Shown here piece by piece: positions 12,334-23,163 of a DNA stretch of 64,000 nt. This stretch comes from Panagrolaimus kolymaensis. Its lineage: Eukaryota > Nematoda > Chromadorea > Rhabditida > Panagrolaimidae. The position numbers were made by a program, and so were the translations under genes. The stretch spans positions 1,550,001-1,614,000 of the forward strand of contig JAJQJQ010000023.1 of assembly GCA_028622995.1 (NCBI GenBank). Direction: 5' to 3'. The notes beneath the pieces are model-generated. The model ran no database searches, was not told the DNA's origin, and saw nothing but the letters and a program-made list of their open reading frames with translations. Each line of letters begins with the position of its first letter. Position 1 is the first letter of the stretch.

Positions 12334-13474
12334 ATGTCGGGTGTTGTTGTTGTTCCTGATCCAAATATTGAAAATGCCCTTAACAAGCTTGAAGAAAATG
12401 TACAGTACTTAATTACAATGACAACTGTTCTTTGTGTTATCTTGCTTCTCTTCTTCGTTGTTCAAACCGTTGTTGTTGTTCTTCAATTAATTCGTCGTTG
12501 TAAAAAGAAGGTATGTGTTTTTATAAAGATTTTTAATTCTTTTCATTTTTTAACGTTTTTAGGAAGTTCTTCCACCAATTAAAGAAAAGGTGCCAAAGAA
12601 GAAGGTCACAAAGTCCAAGAAAACTTCAAAGGGTGGAAGCAGCAAAAATGCAAAGGCATCATCTAAGAAGTCAAGCAACTCATCAAAAAAATCAAAGACG
12701 TCAAAGGTTGATTCAAAATCTTCAAAGGCTTCAAAGACTTCAAAGGTATCAAAAGCTGATAAGAAACCTTCACACTTGCCTAAAAATCAAGCTGGTGTTT
12801 CATGTTGCGCTTCAAAGACTGCTGTCAAACCATCTGCTGAAGCTGTTACATATCCTCCTCCATCAAACAAACGTCCATCTGCTGAACTTTCATCCAAAGT
12901 TCCTAAATCTGATCGTGCTGCTGCTACTGGTGAATCATTCAAACAACTTCCAAAATCTCAAGGATCTGAACGCAAAGAAACAATCATCCAAATTCCAACA
13001 ACTCCTACTGCCAATGATTCTGCTCGTAGAGGTTAAATTTTTGTTCACTTGTTTGAACGGCCACATTGTTAACTTAAATATTTTTTAGTTGTTGATGTTC
13101 CAAATCCTCCACCAGTTGGAGCATCTCAAAAACCAACAACTGATTCTCTTATGCTTCCTATTTCTTCATCAACTTTGGCTCCATTAGCAGCTTTACCTCC
13201 TCCATCTACAACTCTTGCATTGCCTGCTCCACCTACTGTTGCTGCCTTACCTGCACCACCTGGAACTCCAACAACACTTCAACTTGCAACTGCTGATGCT
13301 GTAACTCCACCAACTCAAGCAACGTCTGATGCTGTTACTCCACCAGTTACTCCAACATCAAAATTAACCAATACAAGTACTACTCAAACTGCTACACCTC
13401 CAACTGCTCCTACAACTACAACCATCTCATCTGCTGCTGTTCCACCTTCAAATGGACCTCTTATGAATGTTTGA
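12334..13474 (+). CDS. Single-pass membrane protein with Lys/Ser-rich and Pro/Thr-rich tail (paralogue 1)
   Basis: Exons 12334-12510, 12563-13031 and 13089-13474 give 343 residues. Exon 1 encodes a short hydrophilic N-terminus and one hydrophobic segment (about residues 27-53) ending in the stop-transfer run RRCKKK. Exon 2 encodes a strongly basic Lys/Ser region (repeated SKKSS, SKASKTSKVSK) and then a Ser/Pro linker. Exon 3 encodes a low-complexity Ala/Pro/Thr tail that begins with VVDVPNPPP and TTDSLML. The basic region would face the cytosol if topology follows the positive-inside rule. No known domain is visible. The gene at 26243-27234 shares the same exon plan, intron phases (0, then 1) and the VDV..PPP....TTDSLML motif, so the two are paralogues. 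Failure to splice intron 2 would stop translation three codons after the donor. Confidence 0.85.
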
Positions 13475-14705
13475 AATTCAGTCAAGTTTCTTTAGTATAA
13501 TTTTATTGGTTTTGTAATAATATGATTTAATTATGTAATAATGAATAAAAGTTTAAAATATAAATTTTTTATGCTTGATATTAATTTAAGTTGAATTTAA
13601 ATGGCCTTGATATTTTGTAATTGATTCATTTTTTTCACAAACTTCTTCAAAAAAGTTAGTGCAAGTCTTTTTTTGTTTTGAACCGTTTACACAAATTCAT
13701 TAATGATACATACAGGGAAGACTTGATTTACCGATAATATGGAAACATTATATTTTTTTAATTGTCGAATATTTATGTATCTTTTTTTCTCCTTTTTAGT
13801 TCTTGAATAGTACCATTAATTTGGTACATTTTAAAGCAATAAAAAAAAGAGATAGACGAACACTTCAAAGTTTGTCTCAAACGAAAGAAAGAAAACAGCT
13901 CACATGTTTTAATAATGGATTCAATAACCTTTTTTTCTTTTTCACGTTTTTATTTTCAATCGCAGTTATTTTCATACTTTTTTTTCAAGGGGGAAGCAAA
14001 AAGTTGGCCGCGTTTGTCTGTCTTTCAATCCCTCTGCATTTTTTTCTTCTCATCAAGGATGAAAGTGAATAAATTCGATGAAGGAATGAATAAACAGCTG
14101 AGAGTTGTATGGGTCGACAACAACAACTAGTAAAAGAAGAGACAAGCAGCAGGCAGTCGTCGTCGTCAGTCAGACTCCTCAGCTGCTATATTTCTATGAT
14201 GCTTCTTTTTTTCGATGTCTTCGAACTAAAAAATTTTTTTTTAAATTTTTTTAAGAACGTGAATTTCCATTTTGATTGCAGACCATCTGATTTTTTTGGA
14301 TCATTTTATGACGATACTTTTGCTTGAATTTTAAAAAATGAATGATTAACTATGCAATTTTGAAATCTTTTATTATTTTAAATATATATAAACCTTGCCT
14401 TTCTTCCCATGATTCCCTTATCTTTTTTTGATATCATTTATTTCCCCTTCCTAAAAACTTTCTATAAAGAAGATCGTCTTCTAGAAGAATTTTAAACAAC
14501 AAAATAATTGTTATTTTTTCCTTAATGTTTCAGTCAGTCTAATGTTTTAACCTTTTTATTTTTTGTTGTTGTAGGAACACTAAAGTCACAAGTTCCAATC
14601 CAATGTCAATGCTCCATTTTTCACTTCTTATGTTCAAGTAATAAATTTTTCATCTCATTTAGAGAGGAAAAAAAGAAAAGATATTATTATTATTTTATTT
14701 GGTAA
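13475..14705. other. Intergenic region, no convincing gene
   Basis: Starts with the 3' UTR of the preceding gene (AATAAA at 13542). ORFs at 13803-14072, 13915-14130 and 14109-14327 overlap in different frames and are low-complexity. GTCGTCAGTCA at 14162-14172 recurs at two other non-coding sites in the window. Confidence 0.5.
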
Positions 14706-15478
14706 ATGGGAAATTGTTTACAAGGTTTGTATAGCTCAAGTTTAACTGACGATAGAACTCGGCTTGCAACTGAAATAATGGGAGCAAACCAATCTTCCTC
14801 ATCATCTTCTTCATCCCTATCATCATCATCACAACAAGAAAATAATGAAAGGCTGGCAATTAGAGAACCAACAAATAATCCCCATATTCCTAGAAATATT
14901 ATAAGGATTCAACAAAGAAGTGAACGACCAAGAACAACGGTAATTTTTTTGTTGAACCTTTATTGATTGAATTTATATATTCATTTTTATTAAATCCCTC
15001 TTTTTTTAGAGTGCATATGTAAATGAATTATATGTAAGTTCAACCTTAACAGGCAATGATGAAGCTGCAATGCATAATCAACTTGAAGAAAAGCGAAAAG
15101 CTAGAGCACGTGGCCTTTTACAACAATTAAGGATAGATGTTTATGTTGAAGGGCAAATTGAGGATGAGTATGTTTATTACATATAATAATCCAATAACTA
15201 ATTAATTATCCCAATCTTTTTTTAGATGTGCAATTTGTATGCTTGAGTTTGAACCTGAAGAAGAAATTCGTAGACTTCCATGTAATCATGTTTATCATGT
15301 TAAATGCATTGATGATTGGTTAATTCGTTCATTTACATGCCCATCATGTATGGAACCCGTGGATTCCGCATTATTAGCAGCGTTTACACCTAAACAAGGC
15401 ATTGATATTTCTTCAATTGCATGTTCTCCAGCTTCATGGGGTTCTTCACCTCGTTCAGCTCTCCATAGTCGAAATTAA
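14706..15478 (+). CDS. RNF11: RNF11-like RING-H2 E3 ubiquitin ligase
   Basis: Exons 14706-14939, 15010-15167 and 15226-15478 give 214 residues. The protein starts MGNC, an N-myristoylation and palmitoylation signal as in vertebrate RNF11, so membrane anchoring is expected. A poly-Ser tract and a variable basic middle follow. The RING-H2 domain begins CAICMLEFEPEEEIRRLPC, continues NHVYHVKCIDDW and ends FTCPSCMEPVD; the last two pieces are almost the RNF11 signature, and the Cys3-His2-Cys3 pattern is complete. RNF11 works with Nedd4-family ligases and endosomal adaptors through a PPxY motif; I see no clear PPxY here. The length exceeds the human protein (154) because of the Ser-rich N-terminus and a C-terminal extension of about 35 residues after the RING. 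Confidence 0.93.
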
Positions 15479-15972
15479 TTTAATTTGTAAATATTTTTCA
15501 TCAAAATAATTTTGACTATTTTCTTAATAATTTTTTTGAACCAAAAATGCAATTTTTTATATCCCTTTTATTATCCTTTTTGGGTGAAAGTTTTTTTTTG
15601 TTGATGTCATTCCTAGTCTTTTTGTTATTTTACTCAATACGGTAGCTTGCTTTTTATTTCACAAAGATTTCACTGCGAATTGTTTTTATTTTGGTGTATT
15701 ATAAAATGGATTTTTCATTTTTGGGTTACAAACAATTTCCCTTCAACTAAAAAAAGCTCCACAAGCTGACGACATTTATGCAAATTTTTTCTTTTATCTT
15801 TTTCCCATGAGTCATTTCCAGACATAAACGAAATAACGAAAATTACTGGGTTGGATCAGGAAATCTGCATAGTAACGAAAAATAAATTTTCAACTGCATC
15901 AAGAAAACTTTATTCAACAATTTCGTTTTCACTTCTCATTCTTCGTTTTTTTCAAAAGCAGAAGTTGGTGCG
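15479..15972. other. Intergenic stretch, nothing seen
   Basis: AT-rich 3' UTR and promoter sequence between same-strand genes. An acceptor-like CAAAAGCAG ends at 15961, 12 bases before the next ATG. Confidence 0.5.
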
Positions 15973-16678
15973 ATGATCGTCGAAACATGGATTTATTTTA
16001 TTTTATGGTGTACTATTTCAACGATGGTTATTGTAAAATGTTCAAAAAAGGTTTGACAAAGTTTGAAAATATCTTATTATTAATCATGCAATCATTTTTT
16101 AGAAGCCTGCAGAACCGAAAGTACCAAATTATAAAATGTCAACTGGTGGTCCAAAAAGTAACAAAGTCAACAATGCCGGTGGTAATAATGCTCAAGCTCC
16201 AACGAATTCTAATTTTAAAGGAAATGATAAAAAGGATGGTGGAGCTGTTGTCGCTGCTGCTGCTAAACCAGGAAAAGATGGTCCTCCTGCCCCTGCCAAA
16301 GTTGCTCCTGCTAATGGTGGAATTATTCCCGGTCTCAATCGTGATCATTTGGTATGTTTTTTAAAAGATGTTTTATGAAAGCGCTTTGTGTATAAGCCAC
16401 GAGTTTTTTTTATAATCATCATTTGCTTTTAGGTTGGTCCAGTCAAAGATGCTGCTCCAACAATAAGAAAATCAGAAGGCGGTGATGGAAAAAAAGTTGT
16501 ATCTAATCCAATCGTTTCAGCTGCAACTGATAAATTTCCAACTATGGCTCAACCTGTCAATGAGGTATGGTTTCATTCTTTTTATATTTGAAGATTAATT
16601 TTATTCTTTGTTTTTTAGAATATCAAAACGGACAAGACACAAATTTCAGCAGTCACTGATCGCACACAAAAAGGATAA
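15973..16678 (+). CDS. Small single-pass membrane protein with Gly/Ala/Lys-rich tail
   Basis: Exons 15973-16050, 16103-16351, 16433-16564 and 16619-16678 give 172 residues. Exon 1 encodes a transmembrane segment right at the N-terminus (about residues 4-21, WIYFILWCTISTMVIV) followed by KCSKKK. The rest is hydrophilic and low-complexity: Asn/Gly, then Ala/Lys/Pro, then a Thr/Lys-rich end. Every intron keeps frame at phase 0. ATG 15973 is chosen because the later in-frame ATG would remove most of the membrane segment. The plan resembles the genes at 12334 and 26243 (short membrane exon, phase-0 intron, basic tail), but the VDV/TTDSLML signature is missing, so homology is not claimed. No function is recognised. 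Confidence 0.75.
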
Positions 16679-17258
16679 AGAATTTCATCGAATAACAAAG
16701 CATTTTCTGATTTTTCTTTGATAATAAATAAATTGATGTTACTTTCTTCTTTTTTCGATTTCATTTTTGTTTTTATGTTAGTTATTTCTTCTTGTTAGAG
16801 TTGATGTTAGTAATAACAGAAACACCTTTGACTATTTTGAACATCGAAGCACTTAATTTTACGACAATAGCGACTGCATTCTGGCAATGTTTCTCAGTGA
16901 CATTAATAAACTCTCTAAAGGAGAAAGGATGATATTGCTTTCAATAAAACTTTGTTTCAATTTACAGCATCTTGCAACCTTTTTATTGTTATCATTATTT
17001 TCGAGATACCAATTATTATTTAAGAAAATCATGGCAGCGAATAAAATACAAAATTTTTAACGATGTCTGCCAATTTTTTAGAAAGCTGTAACGGGTGTAA
17101 TTTGCCTTTTTTAGAATATGTAATTTGTTTTACTAAGTTTAAAAACCCTGTATGTTTCTGAAGCTTCCACTAGGACGAAAATAACAAAAAAGATATATCT
17201 TTATATGGTTTTATTACATCAAAGTTAAAGCTATTCAATTTATTCATTAACATACAAA
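16679..17258. other. Convergent intergenic stretch, nothing seen
   Basis: This is the 3' region shared by a plus-strand gene (AATAAA near 16725) and the minus-strand K+ channel. It is AT-rich with no coding character. Confidence 0.5.
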
Positions 17259-18853
17259 TTATGATTGGTTTGGAACTTTATTATACGGTATTTCTGATTT
17301 TGATGCTCGTGCAAAAAGACTTCGAGTTGTTGAATTACTTTCAGATTCATGAGGAACACAAGGAACAAAATGATTGACTCTTTTAACAGGATTTTCTTTA
17401 GGATCAAATTCATTATCGGATGGCTCTTCCATAGTAGGTTGAAACATTTGAATACAACATTTGGTGATAAATTGTGGAATGTCATAACGGATAAAGCGCT
17501 GAAAATAAGTAAGATTAGAGAGATACAAGAGTGCACATTATAAAAAATGTCTTTGTTAACATGTTAAAGCTCACCATGCCATTATTATAAACAAACGAAA
17601 CAAGAACGTACTTGTATAAAATAGAACGAAAGAGCACAAAGCGATTGACCAATAATAAAAAGAGGTAAATAAACGGCAAGATAAAGTTCATGTGAAGCAA
17701 CAATATCGCCAAAACCAATAAGTGAAATTGTTGAAAATACAAAATGTAGCGAATCCATATATGACCATTCTTGATTATCCAATTTCTCGATATGTTGAAT
17801 AACTAAAGTTATCGTAAGAGTAAACATAGTCAAGATTATAGTAATAAAGATGAATCGAAATATCGATGATGGAGTTTTTCGTTTTTCTTCGTCAGTGAGT
17901 TTACGCCTAAAAAATGAAATGATTAAACAATGTACAGAGAAAGAAAACGCTTACCTTTTAATTAATCTTAATATCAAATTACGAAGCCACACACTTAATA
18001 CAATAAACTTTTTTCCAAGAAAATCACCAAAATCAGAAATAAATGCAATGTACAGTGGAATTCCTATAAATCCATAGCCAATAGTTACAAAATGACCAAA
18101 ACCAGTTCGAGTGACAATATTTCCATATCCAACTGTTGTATATATGGTTACAGCGTACATTGTAGAGCTAATAAAATTGAACGGTTGAGGAATGGCATAA
18201 GTAGGATAATATTCTCTAAAAAGGGTAATAGAAACGTAAGGTAAAGAAATAAATAAATAAACAAACTTCATGCATTTGTATACTTCTTCAATAGATCTGT
18301 TGAAATGTGCAAAAATTTCATCTAAATTTATTGTTGAAACATGAGAACCCGATTTAAATTTTGAAGCAAAAGCAAGCGAATGGTTGATTTTTAATTGAAC
18401 ACATCGATTATGAAATTCAGCATTGATTTTTTCACTTTCATGTTTCTCCAAAGCCTAAAAATTTGCTAATTAATTTATTCGATCACACAATAATCAAATT
18501 TTTTGGCGCCAAAAATAGGCACAAAAAAAAGAAAAGAAAAATGCTTCGAATATTTTTCGAAAGCAAACAAACACGCATGCATCATGAAATCGAAGGCATT
18601 ACTTTGAATCACAACTAACAGCCCTTACCCAAAATATTAATCCACCTAATAGCGTATATGATACCATTCCAATAAAATAAAGGATAAAACAATGCAATCG
18701 TTTGCGTCGAGGTTTTCGAATTTTCTTTGATTTTTCTTTATCTCCTGGTTCATGATCGATGGCCAAATCTCTAAAAACGAAATATGTAAAAAATTTGTTA
18801 GCTTAAAAATGTACTTACAATGGAATAGCAGTTAGTGATTCAGAATATGACAT
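17259..18853 (-). CDS. Two-pore-domain potassium channel (TWK/K2P family)
   Basis: Exons in genomic order 17259-17498, 17612-17906, 17955-18454, 18629-18770 and 18819-18853 give 403 residues. The order is a short basic N-terminus, TM1 (CFILYFIGMVSYTLLGGLIF), a long extracellular cap, pore loop 1 with TTVGYGN, TM2 and TM3, pore loop 2 with SLIGFGD, TM4, and a cytosolic tail of about 90 residues. The GYG and GFG filters are the usual K2P pair. The channel gives background K+ conductance at the plasma membrane. Nematodes have dozens of twk genes, and the subtype cannot be assigned. The tail is Ser/Thr-rich with basic patches that could be phosphorylated. All splice junctions keep frame. Confidence 0.95.
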
Positions 18854-19069
18854 TTTGCTGGTATTTGTGTTTTTTGTTTTTCTTATCCACAAATTTGTTA
18901 CAAAAATTTTTCCCATAAAGTTGTCACAAAATTTGAATAAATTCATACACTTTCCACAAAATTTGAATAAAATTTAGTCATTATGGTTTTTTTATTTTTT
19001 TGAAGTTTAAAACTACTTTCATTTTGTGTTTTCAATCATCTCCAACGTGGTGGTCGTCTTCGTCGAACA

Positions 19070-21548
19070 ATGGTGGTTCGCAAAGATTTCTTATTTGGAT
19101 GCCTTTTTATGGTTGCTTTTTGTGGTGCTTTAGGTGATTATTTGGGATTCTATGATCTTCCTCAACTTCCAAGTTGGTTCTTCGTCATCGTTGGTGTTAT
19201 CCTTACTCTTGTCGTTCAAAACAAACTTATTTGCAAACCAATGTTAAGTGAAACCGCTTTGGCTCAACAAGAATTACAAATTATTCGTGCTGATGATAGT
19301 TTATTGGCTAGACAAGAGGTCTGTTATTATTTAACTTTTATTTTATATTAATTATTTAAATATTTTAGACCTTCGCTGGGGTTAACAATGTTCCATTTAC
19401 TCCTGATGATTTTCGTCGATGGATGAAAATAATTACTGAATTCATGATTGAATATTATGAACATCCTGAAGTTTGGCAAGTTACAACAGGTAAGCTTTTT
19501 TTGTTGTTGCTTTCATTAATACATGAAAATATTTACTTTTTAGCTGAACTTCCTGGTTTCATCTATCAACGTATGCCTACTCATGCTCCATTTGAACCTG
19601 AATCATTTGATAGTGTTCTTCGTGATATGTACAAAATTATTTTGCCTGGTGTAAGTTTTTATCTAACAGTCTTTTACATGTTGTTTTAATCTTATTATTT
19701 TAGCTTACACATTGGCAACATCCTCGATTCCATGCTTATTTTGCTGCTGGTATGTCATATCCTGATATCGTTGCTGAAGCCTTAACATCTGCTCTTGGTA
19801 CTGTAAACTTCTGTTGGGATTCGTCACCTGCCTTCACCGAACTTGAAATTGTTATGGTTAATTGGGTTGGTCGCGCCTTTGGTCTTCCTGAAACATTCCT
19901 TTTCCAAGGAAACACTGAAACCAGCATTGGTGGTGGCGCTATGCAAGAATCAGCTTCTGATGCCATCCTCGTCGCAATCCTTGCTGCTAGACATAAAAAG
20001 CTTACTGAAGAATGTGGTAAAGTTGTTCTTGAATGTCGTGATAAAGAACATAAAGCTCTCTCAAAATTGGTCGCTTATGCGTCAACTGAAGGACATTCAT
20101 GTATTGAAAAAGCTGCTTTGATTGCTCTCGTACATATGCGTCCTGTCATACCTGATGAAAATTTCTCAATGCGCGGTGCAGCTTTAGAAAAGCAAATTGT
20201 GAAGGATATCGAAAGGGGTTTAGTCCCATTCTTTGTGCATGTTACTCTTGGAACAACTGGTACAGCTTCATACGATAACTTGGAAGAAATTGCTGCAGTT
20301 GCTGCTAAATATAATTTATGGGTTCATGTTGATGCTGCTTATGGTGGAAATGCTTGGGTTTGCCCTGAACTTCGGTAGGGATTTATAGCAAAGCATATTA
20401 TTTAAACTGCATATATTTTTTTTAGAAATGAAATGAAAGGAATCGAACATGCTGATACAGTTAACATTAACTTGCATAAAATTTTACTTCATACAACCGC
20501 TGCTACATTCTTTTGGTAATTTCCATTTGTTTTATTCGCACATGTGCATGTTAATGGTTTTAGGGCTCGTAACCAAAAAATTGTCAAAGAATCTATGTCT
20601 GTTGATCCAACCTATCTGAGAGCTCGTCATGAAGGAGCAACCGATTTTCGACATTGGGGTATTCAACTTAGTCGTCGTTCTCGTTGTCTTAAGACATGGT
20701 TTATCCTTCGAACTTATGGTATTAAAGGGATGCAAGCATACATTCGACGAGTAAGCCATTTTGTTTTTTATATTCCTAACAATCAATTTTCAGTTAATCA
20801 GACTTACTATTCGTATGCGTGAGCATCTTGAAAAAGAAAAGCGTGTTGTAATTGTTGGTCAACAACGTTTTCAACTAGTTTGCTTCCGTCTAAATGTGGA
20901 AAATATGAATGATTGTAACAAGCTTACAGCAGCCTTTGCTCAATATATCAACAATTCACATCGTATGGTTGTCACTCACGCAAAATGCAATGGTATTGAT
21001 GTTGTTCGAATTTCCATCAGTCATCAACGTTCACTTGAAAAAGAAGTCGATGAATCTTATCGAATTTTACATGATCTTCTCGAAGGGTTCTTGCAATTAT
21101 GTAATGTTTACTTTTATATATGTCGATAGCTAATGTTCCAAAAATTTATATTTCTTTTAAATCAACTTTTTTGTTTTAGCAAATGTTAATACTCCTCGTC
21201 ATATGCCTTTCGATGGAGACATGGGAGTTGTTGGTTCTCCAGCTTTATCAACTCAAAGTACCTGCAGCACTCGTTCAATGACTTCATTATCTGATATACA
21301 ATCACCTGCTTCGTAAGTGTTTTGAAAATAGGATTACATTAACAAATATTTCTATTTTCAGAGCTGCCAATAGTGGTTTTGATATTCGTCGTGATCAAAA
21401 CAACCATAAAGATTATCCTGATTTGGAATCTGAAAGAACTCCACGTACTGGGAATGATGTCAGCCATTCTGACGCAACTGATCAAGATCGAAGCAATTCA
21501 ATTAAACGTCGTCGACGACTTGGATCAAAACAATCTCATAAAAAATGA
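19070..21548 (+). CDS. Group II PLP-dependent amino-acid decarboxylase with N-terminal hydrophobic anchor
   Basis: Exons 19070-19318, 19369-19489, 19544-19650, 19704-20374, 20426-20515, 20564-20750, 20794-21100, 21180-21312 and 21362-21548 give 683 residues. The core (about 90-610) follows the aromatic amino-acid decarboxylase fold: [12 protein letters not shown] near the substrate-entry loop, Asp369 in HVDAAYGG (pyridine-nitrogen contact), Lys401 in NLHK (Schiff-base lysine) and [14 protein letters not shown]. Unlike cytosolic family members of about 480 residues, it has an extra 85 N-terminal residues with two hydrophobic stretches (about 7-22 and 35-54) and a disordered, basic C-terminal tail. 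It could be a tyrosine (TDC-1-like), histidine-like (HDL) or DOPA/5-HTP decarboxylase; the substrate is not evident. The first intron uses an unusual GTCTGT donor. Confidence 0.92.
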
Positions 21549-23163
21549 AACTATATGAATGGAAGAAATGTCTTTATGGCGTTTAATTATTTTTGCTTTT
21601 TTTCATTTTGTATTTTAATAAAGTAGCTTAATTTTTAAATGTTTATACTGTACTTATCTTTAAAAAACATGCAAAGATTTCAATGATACTTCTTATTCGT
21701 TTATTGACATACAAAAAAGCATAAAATATCCTCAAACTACATAGACATTTAAAACTGAAATAAAATCCATTTTGCCGAATATTATACATTGCTTATTTGC
21801 TGCTCCTTTAACCTGACGTAATCCATCCCTCCTTCAAATTTTTGTTCATTATCGCTGCTTCCCAATTTTATGTTTTATCTTCTCTCCTTTTTTTCTATTG
21901 CGTTTTGCTTATTATTATTGATTATTGTTAGCCGCCGATTTCTTGCTCTATCTCTCTCTCCAAGATTTGTTCCTTCACCTTTGAAATGGCAGCTGACGGA
22001 TAATGATGATGGCGCTTTTAAACGTTTATCCCCCTCTTTTTTTCAACTTGCTTCCGCTGATTGTCGATTGCTTGAGGGGGAAGAAAAAGAAAATATCAAG
22101 AAAAAAAATAAAATAAAGAAGATGAACGAGCAAATATTTTTGCACGCTTTTTTATCTCTTTTCTTACTCTTGCCAAATTTTAAGTGTCAACTCTTTGAAA
22201 ACGATTGATTTAGGTATCTTGAAAAATATTGTTTTTAAAATTTCGTAATTTTTTGACGATTTTTCCATGATTAAATAAATTAGAAACTATAATGCTTTGA
22301 TTTTTTTTTGATCTCAATTTTATAGCTCATTATTTATTTTTACAGTACCTTTATAATTTTTCTAGTACTATGTTTCTGAATTCAATCGTTTTCGAGGATC
22401 GAAGAATTATGATTTGAAATTTTTGGTTTTAGTTTTTTTTTGAATAAGTAAAATTTTTAAATTACATATGTATTTTTCAAACAACAAAGAGACAAAAATC
22501 AGTTACATTTTTTATTTTTCTGGATAGAACAGCATCAGCGAGTGAATTTCATTTTGGATTCCTTATCAAGCAAAAATCTGATTTTTTTATGTAATAAAAT
22601 TTATTAATTTTCTTTTTCACATTTATGTATGCCAAAATCAATTAATTCTTTTGAGACAAACATTTTTCACGACCTTCTGTTTCTAATTTGAAACAAAAAA
22701 TAATTTAATGTTTTTTCTTCGCCTTTTATTTAAACCTCCATCTTTTATTTTTTTTGTCAGCTGGTTGTTATGTATTTTTATTATGGATGGACGTGGTGCA
22801 AAGAAAGATCATTTTTTCATCCACATCTTTTGTTCATCTTCTTTTTTTTTGAACTTTCCCCTTCTCTTGCTACTTTTTTTTGTTGCTTTTCATCGGCTAC
22901 TACCATTTTTTTTATTGTAAACAAAAAGTTGCGTAAAGCTTTATTTTACATCATCTTCAAAAATTGATTATTGCGAGAAACACGTTGTTGTTTGAGGGTC
23001 GTCATCTTTGTAGTTTTTATGCACCTTTTGGCGCGATACTTATAAGTTTTTGTTCGTAAAATGAATAATGAAACTAAACTATTTTAAAGGTAATTTTTGG
23101 TTGTGGTTGCTTCCTTCTCTCTACCCTCAAAAGGTTGAAAGAGAATAGGATTCGAAAAAAGGA
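21549..23163. other. Intergenic region, no convincing gene
   Basis: AT-rich with long T runs. AATAAA near 21618 ends the upstream gene. ORFs at 21870-22208 and 22708-22967 are Phe/Leu-rich translations of T tracts without domains. Confidence 0.5.

Noticed and set aside
13803..14327. Three overlapping ORFs of 71-89 codons upstream of RNF11
   Set aside because: They lie in different frames over the same T-rich DNA, have no domain or conserved splice context, and look like translations of low-complexity sequence.
15973..16678. The small membrane protein as a third member of the 12334/26243 family
   Set aside because: It shares the general plan (membrane exon, phase-0 intron, basic tail) but not the VDV..PPP/TTDSLML motif or the phase-1 second intron.
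22708..22967. Phe/Leu-rich ORFs that resemble membrane segments
   Set aside because: The hydrophobicity comes from long T tracts; two frames show it equally, and no start or splice context supports a gene.
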